A stretch of 64,000 nt of DNA from Falciphora oryzae (Eukaryota; Ascomycota; Sordariomycetes; Magnaporthales; Magnaporthaceae), in assembly GCA_000733355.1 (NCBI GenBank), contig JNVV01000001.1, positions 4,242,069-4,306,068 of the forward strand, in the 5' to 3' direction. The position numbers and the translations under genes were made by a program. Below, piece after piece: positions 11,135 to 22,787 of the stretch (position 1 is its first letter; each line of letters opens with the position of its first letter). The notes beneath the pieces were generated by a model. That model ran no database searches. It saw only the letters and a program-made list of their open reading frames with translations, and was not told where the DNA came from.

Positions 11135-13325
11135 TCACCTCTTCCGCTTCTTGTTCTTGTCCAAGGGGAGCGATGCGATTGGCGGGAGAATGGTAGTAGA
11201 TGCCGGGGCGATGGGCGCAGCAGGGAGGAGAGTCTGCTGTGGAACGGGGACGGCCGTGGCGGGGGCCGAGACCTCATCCTTCTTGATGGGGACGCCCATG
11301 TGGCGACCGTACCGGCCTTTGCGCCCGTTCCCCTCGTCTTCGCTGATGCAGAGCTCGGCCGGGATACCTGCGTCCTTGCAGCGACCGCACGGCCTCTGGC
11401 GATCGCATCCCTTCTTGCTCTTGCGGCAGCGCTGGCAGCGAGGCTTGCTCGACAGATCTGGCTGGTCGTCCTCGCCCATCCCGGTAGGGAACACTGCGCC
11501 ACCATTAGAAGCAACCGATTGCTTGCGCGAGGGCGCCGGCAGCGACGCGGGGGACATTGGCCCGGCGGGCATCACCGCTGGAGGCGCAGCCTTCTTGGTC
11601 TTGACCCCAGTCGAAGGCTTGGAGGCCTTGGCCGAAGCCGTCTTGATGGGCTTTGGCTTTGCGCTTGCGCCGTTGGCCCTGGGAGCGTCCTGGATGAAGC
11701 CATTGGCCGAGGGCTTGGTGCTGGGCGCACCCATAAGACCGCCCGTCACGCCGCGCGCAAAGTCATTCTGCTCTATGCTCTCGCGATGGCCGACAAGATG
11801 GCTCTCGGTGGTTGGGTACAGCTTCTTGCTGGTACCAGCGGCATCCAGCTTCTGTCTCCGCGCCGCGGGGAGCTCGTCCTCGCTCTCGCTCTCGGCGTCG
11901 CTGGTGGCTCCCGTGCTGGAGGAGGCGTCGGCCCTCCCGCTGAAGGTGTCGTCCAGTGTTGAGGCCGACGTCCTTCCGTGCGAGATGTTAGACACATCGC
12001 CCAGGCGCATCAGCTGTATTGCGACGTCCTTATCCTCTTCTGACATGCAGCTTCCTACTGTCGGATCCGGCGTCGGGAGTATGCCCATGGACGGGCCGAT
12101 GCCCATGCCGGATGGGTAGCCAATGCTACCGCGGTTGCGACGGCTCTCAGGGCCAGGGGTGACAAAGGCGCCAGGGTGGCTGAAGCCATTGTTCTGGGGC
12201 GATTGGAGTGGCCGCGGGTGTGTGAAGGGGTTCTGGCCGGGCTGCACGAAAGGCAGCGAGGCGCGAGAGTGCTCAATGCGGCGGGCAGGAGATACGGAAG
12301 GGTTGGAGGTTGCCGCGGGCATCTGTGGGGGCGCGAACAGAGGCAATTCCTGGAGCGAAAAGCATGCGCTGTTAGTAAAACACTTATCCGGCGAGAAAAT
12401 AGCGCAACCCCGATGTCAACGGGCTACACACCGAGCTCTCGAACTTGGCCCGCTTGCGACGGCCGCCCTCGACAATATTCTCGACGCTGATCTCGGTGGT
12501 TCCGATCTGTTCCTTGCTCTTCCCGCATGAAGACCCTGGGGCGCCGTCGCCGCTGCTGTAGCCGTTGATGCTATCATTGCAGCCGTCGCCGCGGTTCTTG
12601 GACGACCGAGAGCGGCCCTTCTTGGAAGCGGCGGGGTTCGTTCCGGCAGATGTGCTCCGGCGGCCGCGGCCGCTGTTGGGAGACGGGCTGCGCCTGCGGG
12701 AGGTCCTAGATCCCGGGCGAGACATGTGCGCATCGTACTGATGGTGGGAGGAAGGGTGGGAGCCGAAGCCGTCATGATTGAAGTACGGTTGGGCGCCGAC
12801 GGCAGAATGGTGGTATGAGTGAGCGCCAAAGGAGCCCGAGGCGGCGGTAGGCTCCTCAATGACCCGGACGTAGACGATCATGCCGTTGCGAAAGTTCTCG
12901 TAGCGCGCGATCAGCGTGTTGCCAGCCTCGTCCTCAAAGCTCACGCCCTTGGAGCTGGTAGGACTCGAGTACAGGCCGTAGAAGTTCTTGACCGTCGTCA
13001 CAATGGACTCGGTGGCATCGTGGGGGTATATCTGCACACGCATGGGCAGGCGCGCGCGGTACTGCTCGGACGAGATCAACTCGAACCTGACATTCTTAGG
13101 CTCCGGCTGGGGCGACGCCGACGGGCGGCCCTCGTTGGAGCCGTTGGAAGCTGGAGACATCTCCATGGTGCTGGTGGCTCGCAGGATCACGGGGGCGTCT
13201 TGGAGCTTGTTGGCGGTCGAGTGCGCTCGATTGCGGCGCTGTTCCTCTGAAGCGCCGGCCTCGTCGGTGTATGGAGGAGAGTATGAGCAAGACTCGGCAG
13301 CCGAGATCAGGCTCAGGAATTCCAT
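11135..13325 (-). CDS. Transcription factor with C-terminal Zn(II)2Cys6 domain
   Basis: Modelled as complement(join(11135..12349, 12432..13325)), 702 residues. The 82-nt intron has donor GTGTGT, a perfect TACTAACAG branch point and acceptor CTCCAG. Residues about 75-155 form a compact block (starting KNVRFELISSEQYRARLP) that looks like a small beta-rich fold. It is followed by a His/Ser/Arg-rich low-complexity region with SRRRSPSP-type basic repeats. The binuclear zinc cluster lies near residues 603-632: six cysteines spaced C-x2-C-x6-C-x5-C-x2-C-x9-C, with the basic KSKKG loop of DNA-binding members. It is followed by a basic stretch and a KNKKRKR tail that should act as a nuclear signal. 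Most fungal Zn2Cys6 proteins carry the cluster at the N-terminus with a middle homology domain; here it is at the C-terminus and no middle homology domain is visible. The start at 13325 follows an in-frame TAG by two codons, so the N-terminus is fixed only if no unseen intron removes that stop. Confidence 0.8.
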
Positions 13326-13331
13326 GAACGG

Positions 13332-14111
13332 CTAGAAGCCCTCGAGGGTGCGGTGCATAGATGAGGGAGAGCCGGCGACGACAGGTGCTGGCCGTCTAAG
13401 AATGTTTGGAAGGGGCAGGCGGTGCGTGGTGGGAGAAATGCGAGGTCGAGGGTCGGGAGGCCAGCGGCCGGTCGGCGAACTTGGGCGGTCAACGCCAGAC
13501 CACGGGGAGGGCCTTCGAAGAGGTCGCTTCGCACGAAGCGGCCGGCGAGCGCTTGGAATCCCTGTCGAGGAGGAGCGGGAGACACCACTGTTAGCATCCC
13601 GGCGGGAATTGCGAGCAGGCACTGGGCTGGGGCGTGTCCATCGTGGATGGCATTGCCAGTCAGGGTGCGACCGGCCAGCCAGACGGACGCAGCGCCAGGG
13701 CGACAAACGCCAGCCGGCGAGGCGTCGTGGGGAGCAGCGACGGCACGGGGAGCAGCACAATGGCGTGCGATACGATCGCGTGAAGCGATGGCACCGGGAA
13801 GACTTACCAGACAGTTGCTGAATGGCGATGCTGGGCGTCGAGAGCGGTTTGGGGGCGGACTCGCGGCTGTTCAGGATGGCCCGTCCTGGCGAAAGGGTCC
13901 AAGGCGTCAGCTGGTGGTGCTGGGGCGAGCGGGAGCCAGGAGTATAAGAGGATTGCGGGCTGGGCGGGCGTGCAGTGTCGATGGGAGGCCGAGGGCTCAT
14001 CAGAGGGGGTTTGGCGGTTCTTGATGGGCTCTGGACAGAAACAATTCGGAGGTTGTGGGGAGAAGTCGCAGAGAGGAGTTGGGGATGATAGGTTTTGCCT
14101 GGTCGAGGCAT
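13332..14111 (-). promoter_or_regulatory. Spliced leader with a 177-codon upstream ORF
   Basis: Upstream of the Zn2Cys6 gene, an ATG at 14111 opens a frame reading MPRPGKTYHPQ and onward. A strong intron, 13562-13807, interrupts it: donor GTAAGT, branch TGCTAACAG, acceptor TCGACAG, 246 nt. Exons 14111-13808 and 13561-13332 join in frame into 177 codons, Pro/Ser/Arg-rich, ending TAG at 13334-13332. The main ATG lies 6 nt after that stop, in the same frame. It may be an upstream ORF that controls reinitiation, a 5' untranslated region with chance coding capacity, or the real N-terminus if further splicing removes the TAG. Confidence 0.5.
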
Positions 14112-16097
14112 TCAGGCCAATCGAGGCATGGCGCACCAATGTGCTCCGCTCTGCTGGCCTGGGTGTCAGGCGCTGTGTGGCTAGCTAAACCGGCCTATGC
14201 ACTGGCACACACCACCTCCAGCAACCTCCCACTGTACATGCTACAGTACTCTGTGCTGCCAGCCTGCAAATATTGGCACGCTGCATGCGTCTTTGACCGC
14301 ACATTTTTGTTTCTTCTCCCCGATAGCAGATAATACGTGTATGCATGCGTTGGTGAGCGATTGCGCTGGTTCTCCAGTTGCAATGCTCCTTTCCGTGCTC
14401 AAGGCCCTCTTGCCGTGGCCGTTTCTTCCATGTCTATCGTTTTCTATAGCCCAACCGCCTTAATCTTCGAGCGACGAGATGCCATGTCTCTGCCCGAGGT
14501 TGTAGGTGAAACACCCTTGGATCGGCCAGCTTGACTAGCCCCCAGCTGGCAAGGAGAAGCGGGAAATTTCCCTCACAACGCAGACTGGAATTCGCATATC
14601 AGAAACTCTGATGTTCTCCTCTGTCTGGCGCAAAGAGAAGCCAGATAAAAAGTTGGGTAGACAGGCAGGCGAGGCGGGCGCATCGGACCGGGTTCATGAC
14701 ACTGTGCGCTGCACATCTCGCTCTCTCTCGCTGTACCTTCATGTTCCCTCACTCTGCGCCGGCGGCTCACCGTTGCGCAGCGCATCGAGCCAGACCCAAG
14801 AATGCGCCTGTCATAGTAGGCGCCCGCGCACAAATGCCCAGACATCCAACGCCCGCGCATCCACACCACCCACCCCGGCCCAGTTTCCAGTGCCGTGAAA
14901 GACATCCACACCTTCCCACTGTTGAGGTGCACCACGCAGCACATGGCTCCACTCTGCAGGTCGCTTGCTGACTCTCGAGGGTCGGCGGTCTGGCTTGCGC
15001 CATCCATTTGCGACTGGAATCCGTTCGTTTTGATATCGGCGGCACCCATTGACCGACGCCTCGCCGCTCGTCGGCCGAGAGAAAGACGCACCTAGCCTTG
15101 GGTCCTGCGCTCCCGTACGGCGCGAACAAGAGCCGTCTCACCGTCGGGAGTGCGAGAAAGCATCACATATACCCTCTGTCTCTCCCCTTCCCGTCTCCCT
15201 TGTGTCATTCGATCGTGCCACCCACCACTGGCTCGTGGGATGGGCGGCAGAGCAAGGATGGGTTGCGATCCAGAAAGGCCCAGTCTCGCAGGTCGCATGT
15301 ACATTGGCTGTGGGTGGGCTCGCCTGTGACGCTAACTTGCTTCTGTTCCCACACACACTCGCCCTCACAAGACACCACAGCGCAGTCGCAGCGCCCCTCG
15401 CGAGCGCAACGTCCGCAGTCGCGAACCGAACGTGCGTGCGTTTTCTGCTCCGATCTTCCCATCTGGAGGACCCGGCAGCTCGCTGTCTGTTTTGCGCCAA
15501 TGCCACTGCGCACGCGTGCCGTTGGCCAGGCCAGACAGTTGGCGCGGGTAGTAAGGGACATGACACACGGATGCTTTTCACTTGTCTTTTTTCCTTGTTG
15601 CTTTTTTTCTCTCCTTTTTGTCTTCCTTTCCGTTTTTTTCCTCGCGCTCCTCTATTTTCCATCTCGCCCCCTCTTCGTACCACTTTGGGCGCCGGGAGCG
15701 ACTCCGCCCAGCTGCTTGCGCTCTTTTTTGGGTTTGTCATTGTGGGTAGACCCTCCATCCTGGCTCTCGCTCGGCCACGCATCCCCGGCCACATCATCAG
15801 GCAAAGACAAGGAAAGACAAGGAGCAGCAGTGCGGCACCCTCTTTGGTCCGCCGGTAACTTTCAATGCAAAGAAGAAGAAAAACAAGCACGAAAGCGGGG
15901 GTTTGTTTGCGCCCGCGCATCCGCGTCAAGGCCGTGCTTGGGGCGAAAAAAAAAAAAAAAAAAAAAAAAGGGCGACAAAGATACAGCAAGCCACCTCCAT
16001 TGAGATCGATAGCAGGTACTAAAACGTAACTCGGGCTGGCCACACAGGCCCATGCAAATCGCGATCTCCCCCGGTCCGGTCGCACGCCCACGAAACA

Positions 16098-16143
16098 CAT
16101 CAACAACAACAACAACAACAACAAACAACAACAACAAAACAAC
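16098..16143. repeat. (CAA)n microsatellite
   Basis: A run of CAA units with small interruptions in the gene-free stretch between the regulator and the cyclin. Confidence 0.9.
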
Positions 16144-16488
16144 AGGACTAAAACATTGGTCGGCGAGGCCCCGCTCTTGCGCCTTGGAGAGGGGCAGCCG
16201 GCCGCCTTTCGAGGCCACGCGGTGGCCGTTTCGGCCACTGGAATCTGGCGACGAAGCGTCCCGAACCTCCCGATCGCAAACAGCTTGCCCAGGGTTCTCT
16301 GCCTGCTCTTGTTGACCATCAGGGTCCCCTTGGCTGAGGATGCGCGAGGGCCAATGCCCTCGCGCTTGAGTGGGAGGGGGTGGCCAGGACCAGCCAATGA
16401 CGTGGGCCAGGGCTGGACCCGACTTTGCTGCGGGTGGTGTGACGGGAAACGCTGCCATCACCCGGTGGCCATGTTTGCAGTATCCGTA

Positions 16489-16504
16489 TGTGTGTGTGTG
16501 TGTG
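16489..16504. repeat. (TG)n microsatellite
   Basis: Eight TG dinucleotides in a non-coding stretch. Confidence 0.85.
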
Positions 16505-17060
16505 CCATCTATGCCTTCGCCGTGCCCGATGAAGAAAGGGATATCTAAATAAAGGGGGATTGTGGCCCGGCAAGAGGCAGAGTTGAACGGGGTTAGGAAA
16601 TCATTATCCGAACAGACGAGGCAGGGTGCGCACTGGCGGGCGGGGAAAAAAACGAGGTGTGTGGAGGCGGCCGTGATTTTTCCCTTTTCCTTTTTTTGTC
16701 GGCTCTCCTGAAGAAAACGGGTACAGTACGAACCGCACAACCTTTCCCGTCGGTCTTGGTCGCCATTGCTAGGTGGCTCAGCGCTGCTGGTCACAAACGG
16801 GATATTTTGAACGCTCGCTCGGGTCCCGTCTCTTCCCTCCAGGCCTTTCCCCTGACATGATACTCCCCGCCCGCTATTCCGCCTGGTGTGTTGTCAGAAA
16901 GAACCTTTACAGGGTGCGCGTTTCATCACTGGCCAGGTACCCGTGATTAACGCCTTCTCCTATAATAGCCTCCATGCTACTTGTGCCTAGCTCGGCCCCA
17001 GCGATCACAATGACCGCGAGTTTTTTCTACCAACTTGCCTCTGCCCACTGAGCGCTGCTT

Positions 17061-17078
17061 GCTGCTGCTGCTGCTGCT
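17061..17078. repeat. (CTG)n microsatellite
   Basis: About six CTG units in non-coding DNA. Confidence 0.8.
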
Positions 17079-17879
17079 TTCGCGCCCGACGACGCCGACA
17101 ACGAGACCTGGGGTCCGCAATCAGGCAGTGGCATGTTCAATTCCTATTTGCTCCGCCGAGGTGTTCGCCACATGAGGAGCAGATGCAGACATGGGAGACC
17201 CTTCCTCCGCCGGCCATGCGCCGCGATCGATGCGATGGGCGTGGCTGTCGCATCGTGTCTGCCAATCGTTGCGCAAGCGCAAACGCCCCCGACCCGTGCG
17301 CAGGCCGTATTCTGTAGGTCGGCAGGTTCCAAGTTGAAGGCCAGACCGGGCCAAGCCAAGGTGACCTCGTGGCCAGGGGACCGGTTTTCGAACATGGGGG
17401 AGATCAGCTAGAAAAGGTGAGGTAGGTACAGTGGTGCACTTTCGAGGCTCCATCATGTGCGCGCACTTTAAGGAAGGGCGGTCAGAGAGGATCGCAGTTT
17501 TTTTTTTTTCCCCTGCGTGCGCGGGTGAGGGGGGCGCGGCGCGCGAGCACCAGCAAATCTACACCTATCTTTGATGCCAGTCTGGTGTGCGCTGGCAGGG
17601 TTTCAAACGCGCCCGACATCCATCGAATCAAACCGCAAATGGGAACCCGGCCGCCGCATTGGCGGCTTGCGCAAATGGGTTCAAAGGATTTCCCAGATGC
17701 CCAGCCAAGCCAGCGCCGCCGCGCCTCTCCCCGTTCGGCGTGAACACGCACGATGTGCATGCAGCAGGGTCGGATCCGGATGGAGACCTGGATCTGCCTA
17801 GCCCAGGGTGTCTGGTCCTCTCTCTCTCTCGCATCTTCCTAGGCACGTTCCCCAAATAAAAGCCTGCAGTCCGTATAAC

Positions 17880-17990
17880 GGGAAAGAGGAAAGGATATAG
17901 GAACGATATAGGAAAAAAAAAAAAAAAAAGGATATAAGAAATAGAAAAAGGATATAGGAAATGGGAAAGATATGGGAAACAGGAAAGGAG
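17880..17990. repeat. Degenerate purine-rich tandem repeat, unit near GGATATAGGAAA
   Basis: Six or more imperfect copies of a roughly 12-nt unit (variants of GGATATAGGAAA, GGAAAGATATGG) surround an A17 run. The strand is almost free of C through the block. No coding potential. It looks like a minisatellite in an upstream region. Confidence 0.75.
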
Positions 17991-20389
17991 ACCTAGAATG
18001 GGGCCCCCAACTAGCGTTGCCGAAACCGCAGATATTTATTTGGCCGCCGTGCCGGGCTCCTAGCCTAGACTCTGGAAGAGATGCCGCATGATCCTGTGCC
18101 TGGCATATCGTTTGGAAGATGGAGGGGAACGGCGGCGAGGGACCAGTGACTTTCTTTACCTGTCTGGTGCCGCCAACAAACCCGGCATTGAGTTCAGATT
18201 CAGGTGGTCTCGTCAATTGCCGGGTGTCTTTTGCACCCCCTTGATCGGCACACAGCCAGCTGGGAGCGGCTGGGGAAGATACCAGGGAACACGACCACGG
18301 ATAAACAATGCGCTATCGAAATGGCGACCGGTAGACTGTCTTGGCCACAGGTACATGACACCGGTGTAGGACGCACACGGAAGAGAGTGGCGTAGATACT
18401 TATATCCAGGGTGCCAGGTAGGAAAAGGAAGTTGACTGCTAGCAGTGCTTTTTGGTTGCTTGCTTGTTTGGCTGGGTGGACTTGTCGGGGGAAAGGGATG
18501 GAATCCGGGGGAGATGAAGAATTTCAACATGCGTAAGCGACGATTGCTATTGGGGAAAAGGGGAATTAGCCACTTCAAGATAACGGGCGCACAAGGCCAG
18601 AAAAGAAAAGCTTGGATGGCGCCACATACACAGAGGGTCAGCATGAGCCCACGCCGCGGACACGAGCGCGTAATAAGCGCCGCTGTTGCATGGGCGGGCG
18701 GGTGTGAGTTCGCCGCCATCGCCGCCCAAACCCGTATCTTGCTTCTGGGAGGTGTGGCATGTTCAGATGCGAAATCATCAAGCTCGGCAAGCAGATGGAG
18801 CTGCCCGGCTCCCTGCGTCTGGCACCTTGTGAGTTTATGCTGGCCCCCTGCCCCGGCATCACCGGGTGGGATTGCACAATCGCGTGCGGGCGCCCACACG
18901 CCTCGTGGCCTGCGCGCGCATGCGAACGGTGCAAAAACCTGACGGCCAGAAAGAGGCATTTACTTTCCCAGGCGGCGAGGGCGGGGAAATAAAAAAAGGA
19001 AAAGGACGATCCGGGGTGGGCTGCCGTTGACGTGTTCGAGAGCGAGAAAATCAAAACAAGCTGCTTCAGATCTGGCGGCAGCTCGACATCTGAGTGGCCG
19101 GAGTGCGTCGTCTTCGAAACTAGGTGGCCCTGGGCCGTGCCTCCTTGATAATAGCGGAGCAGGCGCAAATCCATCTTGCGTGCGTCCTCCCCCAGCCGGC
19201 AGAACAGTTCGGACCGGACAGAAAACACCCCCCTCTGGTCTCAGGGCAGGCGGGAGAACGATCGCATTGCATGGTCCCTGCTAGCATTCTATAGGGTCCA
19301 GTCTCTGCGCGGAAAAGAATGGCTTTGGAAAGAGTCACAGGCGGTGGGCGCATTGGCCCGTGTGGTTCCTTGTCTCCTCTTTTTGGTCGGAACCCCTCGT
19401 TTTCAGCTGCGGCTCGGTCACGTGGACACGCACCCCACTCGTGTGTGACCCTAACCCTGCGGCGCGTGACGCTCCAAGAATCTTGTGTCCGTCCGCCACG
19501 CCGCAAAATAAATCGACAGATACCGATATCAAGAGGGATCGGTGTCCTGGATGAAAGAAATAGCTCAGTTATTTTCTTTCATCTTTTGCTGCCTATGAAG
19601 GTGTTGATTCTTGGATTATATCGAAGTCTCACACTTTTGGGAGACGCGACGGGCCGAGTGGGCCCTGCGTCATGGTCCAAATAGGGAGATCTGATTGCCG
19701 GGCAACCAAAAGGGCAGGGGTTTCATGCCAAGGAAGCACGCTAGCGGCGTGAGCTTGGGCCAGCTGCACTGGGAAATAAACAACTTTTAGCGTAATTACA
19801 CCCTCCAAGCAGGAAAGACCACCCCCAGTTCTTTGTTGGGGCAAGTGCATGCGTCCGGGCCCTGGGAAATAAAAACAACAAGCCGCCAGCCGCTGGTGAT
19901 TTCCCGAGACGACCTCTCTTCACCTTCCACCCGGGCTTTTTTGACGACGCCCAGAAGAGTGCGAGCGTGTGCAGGCGACTTTTATTTCTCTTCTGTCGAT
20001 TATCTGCCATCGCGTTTTCCTTTTCCTTTTCTCTTTTGGAGCTGCGCAAGATATCCTTGTCGTCTTTGTTCAACTACCACTCTGTTTACTCCAGGTAGCT
20101 CTTCAGGGAGCCGCACCAGGAACGAGCCTAATCTCAGCAAACGAGCCCCGACCAAAGCCACAACACGCTCCGTGGCAGCTCGCAGCAGAAATTTTCAACG
20201 GTCGGCACCATCACCACGCCCGCGAAGCGATCCAGCCAACCTCCAAGACAGCAATCACGGCTCTAGCAACGGCAACCTTTGATGCAGCGGAAGACCAACC
20301 ACTCGGCAGTTTGAGAACGCGCACCTTCGACCGGGAAACATCGCAGCTATTGCGCCGCCTCTAATCAGTTCGACACGTTCCTCGCAACC

Positions 20390-22787
20390 ATGGACGCAAG
20401 AGTGAGTCTACCCTGCGCTGTCCCATTTGTCGTGGCTGGGGCTGCTTCTCGTCAGGTCCTCAGAGCTCCAGTGTGCTTGTCGGGTACCTGCAGCTCGAAC
20501 TAAAGCAAGCCTCGAGCTTGCACCGGCACCATTTATCCAATTGAACCTTCCCCAACCGCTCTCGAGAATCACAGATCATGCTAACGAAGCTCCATCAGCC
20601 TCACCGCCCGCTCCGCCTCGGGACGGCCGCGGCCCCGGGAAACGAGAACATCGCACCGCTCAAGCAAGCCCTTCACCAGCGGCACAAGTCGACGGGCCAG
20701 ATCAAGAACGGGACCAGCCTGATCCCCGGAGGCGGTCTGAAGCTGGCTCCGAAACGCGCCGCGTTCGGCGAGGTGAACACGAATGTTCGCGCCATCGGAG
20801 TCGATCTGAACTCCAAGAAGGCGCCCATGCAGACGGTCAACTCGGGCAAGGAGAACAGCGGTAGCGGCGCTGCCGGCAAGAACACAGCATTGCAGCAGCC
20901 CGCCCAGCGCCTCAAGATTCATGGTTCCACCGTGAATCAAGCCTCTGTCATCCACCTTGCCGACGTCCGCCCGACGCGTCAGTCAATGATTCCCGAAAGC
21001 CACAATCCGATCACCCGCAAGCCTCATGTGGAGTCACAGGCCCCGCAAGCAGTGAAGCCAGTTGCCACGAAAAAGACTTCCTTCGTCTACGACGATTCCC
21101 GCCACCACGCGCAGGCTCGAGCCATTGACGCCCGCCCTGCCACCGCCGTTGACAAAGACGCAGCTCAACTCAAGTCTGAGGTCCTCGCTAAGAACCCGCG
21201 TCAGTACAAGAGCCAGCCGCACCTTAGGACGGAGCAGCCTGCCCTGAGGAGGACCGTGAGCAGACAGCTGGGCGAAGTCAGGGATTTTGCAATCGTTGAG
21301 CAGGACGAGGTCCCCGACACACCCTACGAGGACGCGCTCGAGGAGCTCATCGAAGCCAACGAGTCCTGTGGCGGCGCCCCAGTCTCTGCGCCCACCGAGC
21401 TTGTTGACGTCAAGGCTGAGCTTATTGGGCGCAGCATGGAGGCTTACGCGCTGGAGCGGGCTGCCCCTGCACCTGCCGCTGCCTTCGAGTCTGAGGACAA
21501 CTGGGACGAAGAGGACGTTGACCTAGATGAGGACCAGGGATACACAACCGCGCACTCATACAGGTCACATGGTGACAACACGACCCAAGGTCTCACTGTT
21601 CTTCCTGCGCCCAAGGTCACCGCTCAAGTCCAGCAGGAGCTCGATATGGCCAGGATTGTCGTTGAGGAGTCGCGTACGTTCGACGAGATCGAGGAGGAGC
21701 AGTGGGACGTCAGTATGGTGGCGGAATATGGCGACGAGATCTTCGGCTACATGCGGGAGCTTGAGGTATGCCTTTGTTCCTGCCTGAGTATCCTGCTCGC
21801 CCTTGCTGGGCCTTGCTTTACGAGGAAAGTTATGAGCGCTAACCACTCACGCGTCTTGCTCTGCAGACTCGAATGACTCCTGATGCGCATTACATGGACA
21901 TCCAGACCGAGATCCAATGGTCGATGCGCTCCGTTTTGATAGACTGGGTTATTCAGGTCCACCACCGCTTCTCCCTCCTTCCCGAGACGCTCTTCCTGAG
22001 CGTCAACTATATCGACCGCTTCCTCTCCCAGAAGGTGGTGTCGGTTGCGAAGCTGCAGCTTGTCGGCGCCACGGCTCTGTTCATTGCGGCCAAGTACGAA
22101 GAGATCAACTGCCCGTCTGTCAACGAGATAATATTCATGGTCGACAACGGCTTCTCGGCCGACGAGATTCTCAAGGCCGAGCGTTTCATGCTGAGCATGC
22201 TTCAGTTTGAGCTCGGATGGCCCGGTCCGATGAGCTTCCTGCGCCGTATCAGCAAGGCCGATGATTACGATCTGGAGACTCGCACCCTCGCCAAGTACTT
22301 CCTCGAAGTGACCATCATGGACGAGCGTTTTGTGAGCTGCCCACCCAGCTTTCTTGCTGCTGGCGCGCACTGCCTCTCGCGCATGATTCTCAGGAAGGGC
22401 GACTGGGTATGTCACATCTTCCTTTGCACCATTCACCGATACCAGGGATTCGACACGGTCTGCTAACTGCTTCTACAGTCCCAAGCCCATACCCACTGGG
22501 CTGGCTACACATGGTCTCAGCTCCGCCCTCTTGTGACGCTTCTGCTCGAGTGCTGCCACAGCCCGGAGAAGCACCACCAAGCCGTCTACGAGAAGTACCT
22601 CGACCGCAGGTACAAGGGTGCTTCGGCATACGTCCAGGAGCAGATCGACTACGGCTTCACCCTGCCTCACCAGGGCCAGTCTCTGCTGCCCGAGACCCCG
22701 ACCACCCCCGACGATCTCCTGTCGCACTCCGTGTTCCCCTCGCTCGAGATGAACCGCCTCATGACCATCGCAACCAGCCAAGCATGA
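20390..22787 (+). CDS. G2/mitotic B-type cyclin (CLB / nimE / cdc13 group)
   Basis: Modelled as join(20390..20401, 20575..21765, 21867..22406, 22479..22787), 683 residues. Donors are GTGAGT, GTATGC and GTATGT; acceptors ATCACAG, CTGCAG and TTCTACAG, with TGCTAACTG as the last branch point. Exon 1 encodes only MDAR in a strong CAACCATGG context; an in-frame ATG at 20578 is the fallback start. The cyclin box begins around EIQWSMRSVLIDWVIQVH and includes the LSVNYIDRFLS and AAKYEEINCP signatures; the C-terminal cyclin fold follows, with WAGYTWSQLRPLV. The N-terminal 390 residues hold a destruction-box-like RAAFGEVNTN (about 65-74), a KEN box (96-98) and an acidic segment (NWDEEDVDLDEDQ). The protein should activate Cdk1 and be cleared by the APC/C. 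It is longer than the best-known fungal B cyclins because of this N-terminal arm. Confidence 0.9.

Larger units (their letters stand above)
14112..20389. other. About 6.3 kb without a supported gene
   Basis: This lies between the divergent 5' ends of the Zn2Cys6 regulator and the cyclin gene, so it should hold two promoters and long leaders. It contains several microsatellites, poly-A near 15945-15969 and 17914-17929, and a degenerate purine-rich tandem repeat at 17880-17990. Sequence just upstream of the cyclin (about 19900-20380) is pyrimidine-rich, then turns CA-rich like a fungal 5' leader. Long open frames here (for example minus strand 15138-16397) have no domain content and are compositional. 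Confidence 0.6.

Noticed and set aside
15138..16397. A 419-codon open frame on the minus strand
   Set aside because: It is arginine-, cysteine- and phenylalanine-rich with homopolymer-coded runs, has no domain, and crosses poly-A and CAA repeats; best explained by GC composition.
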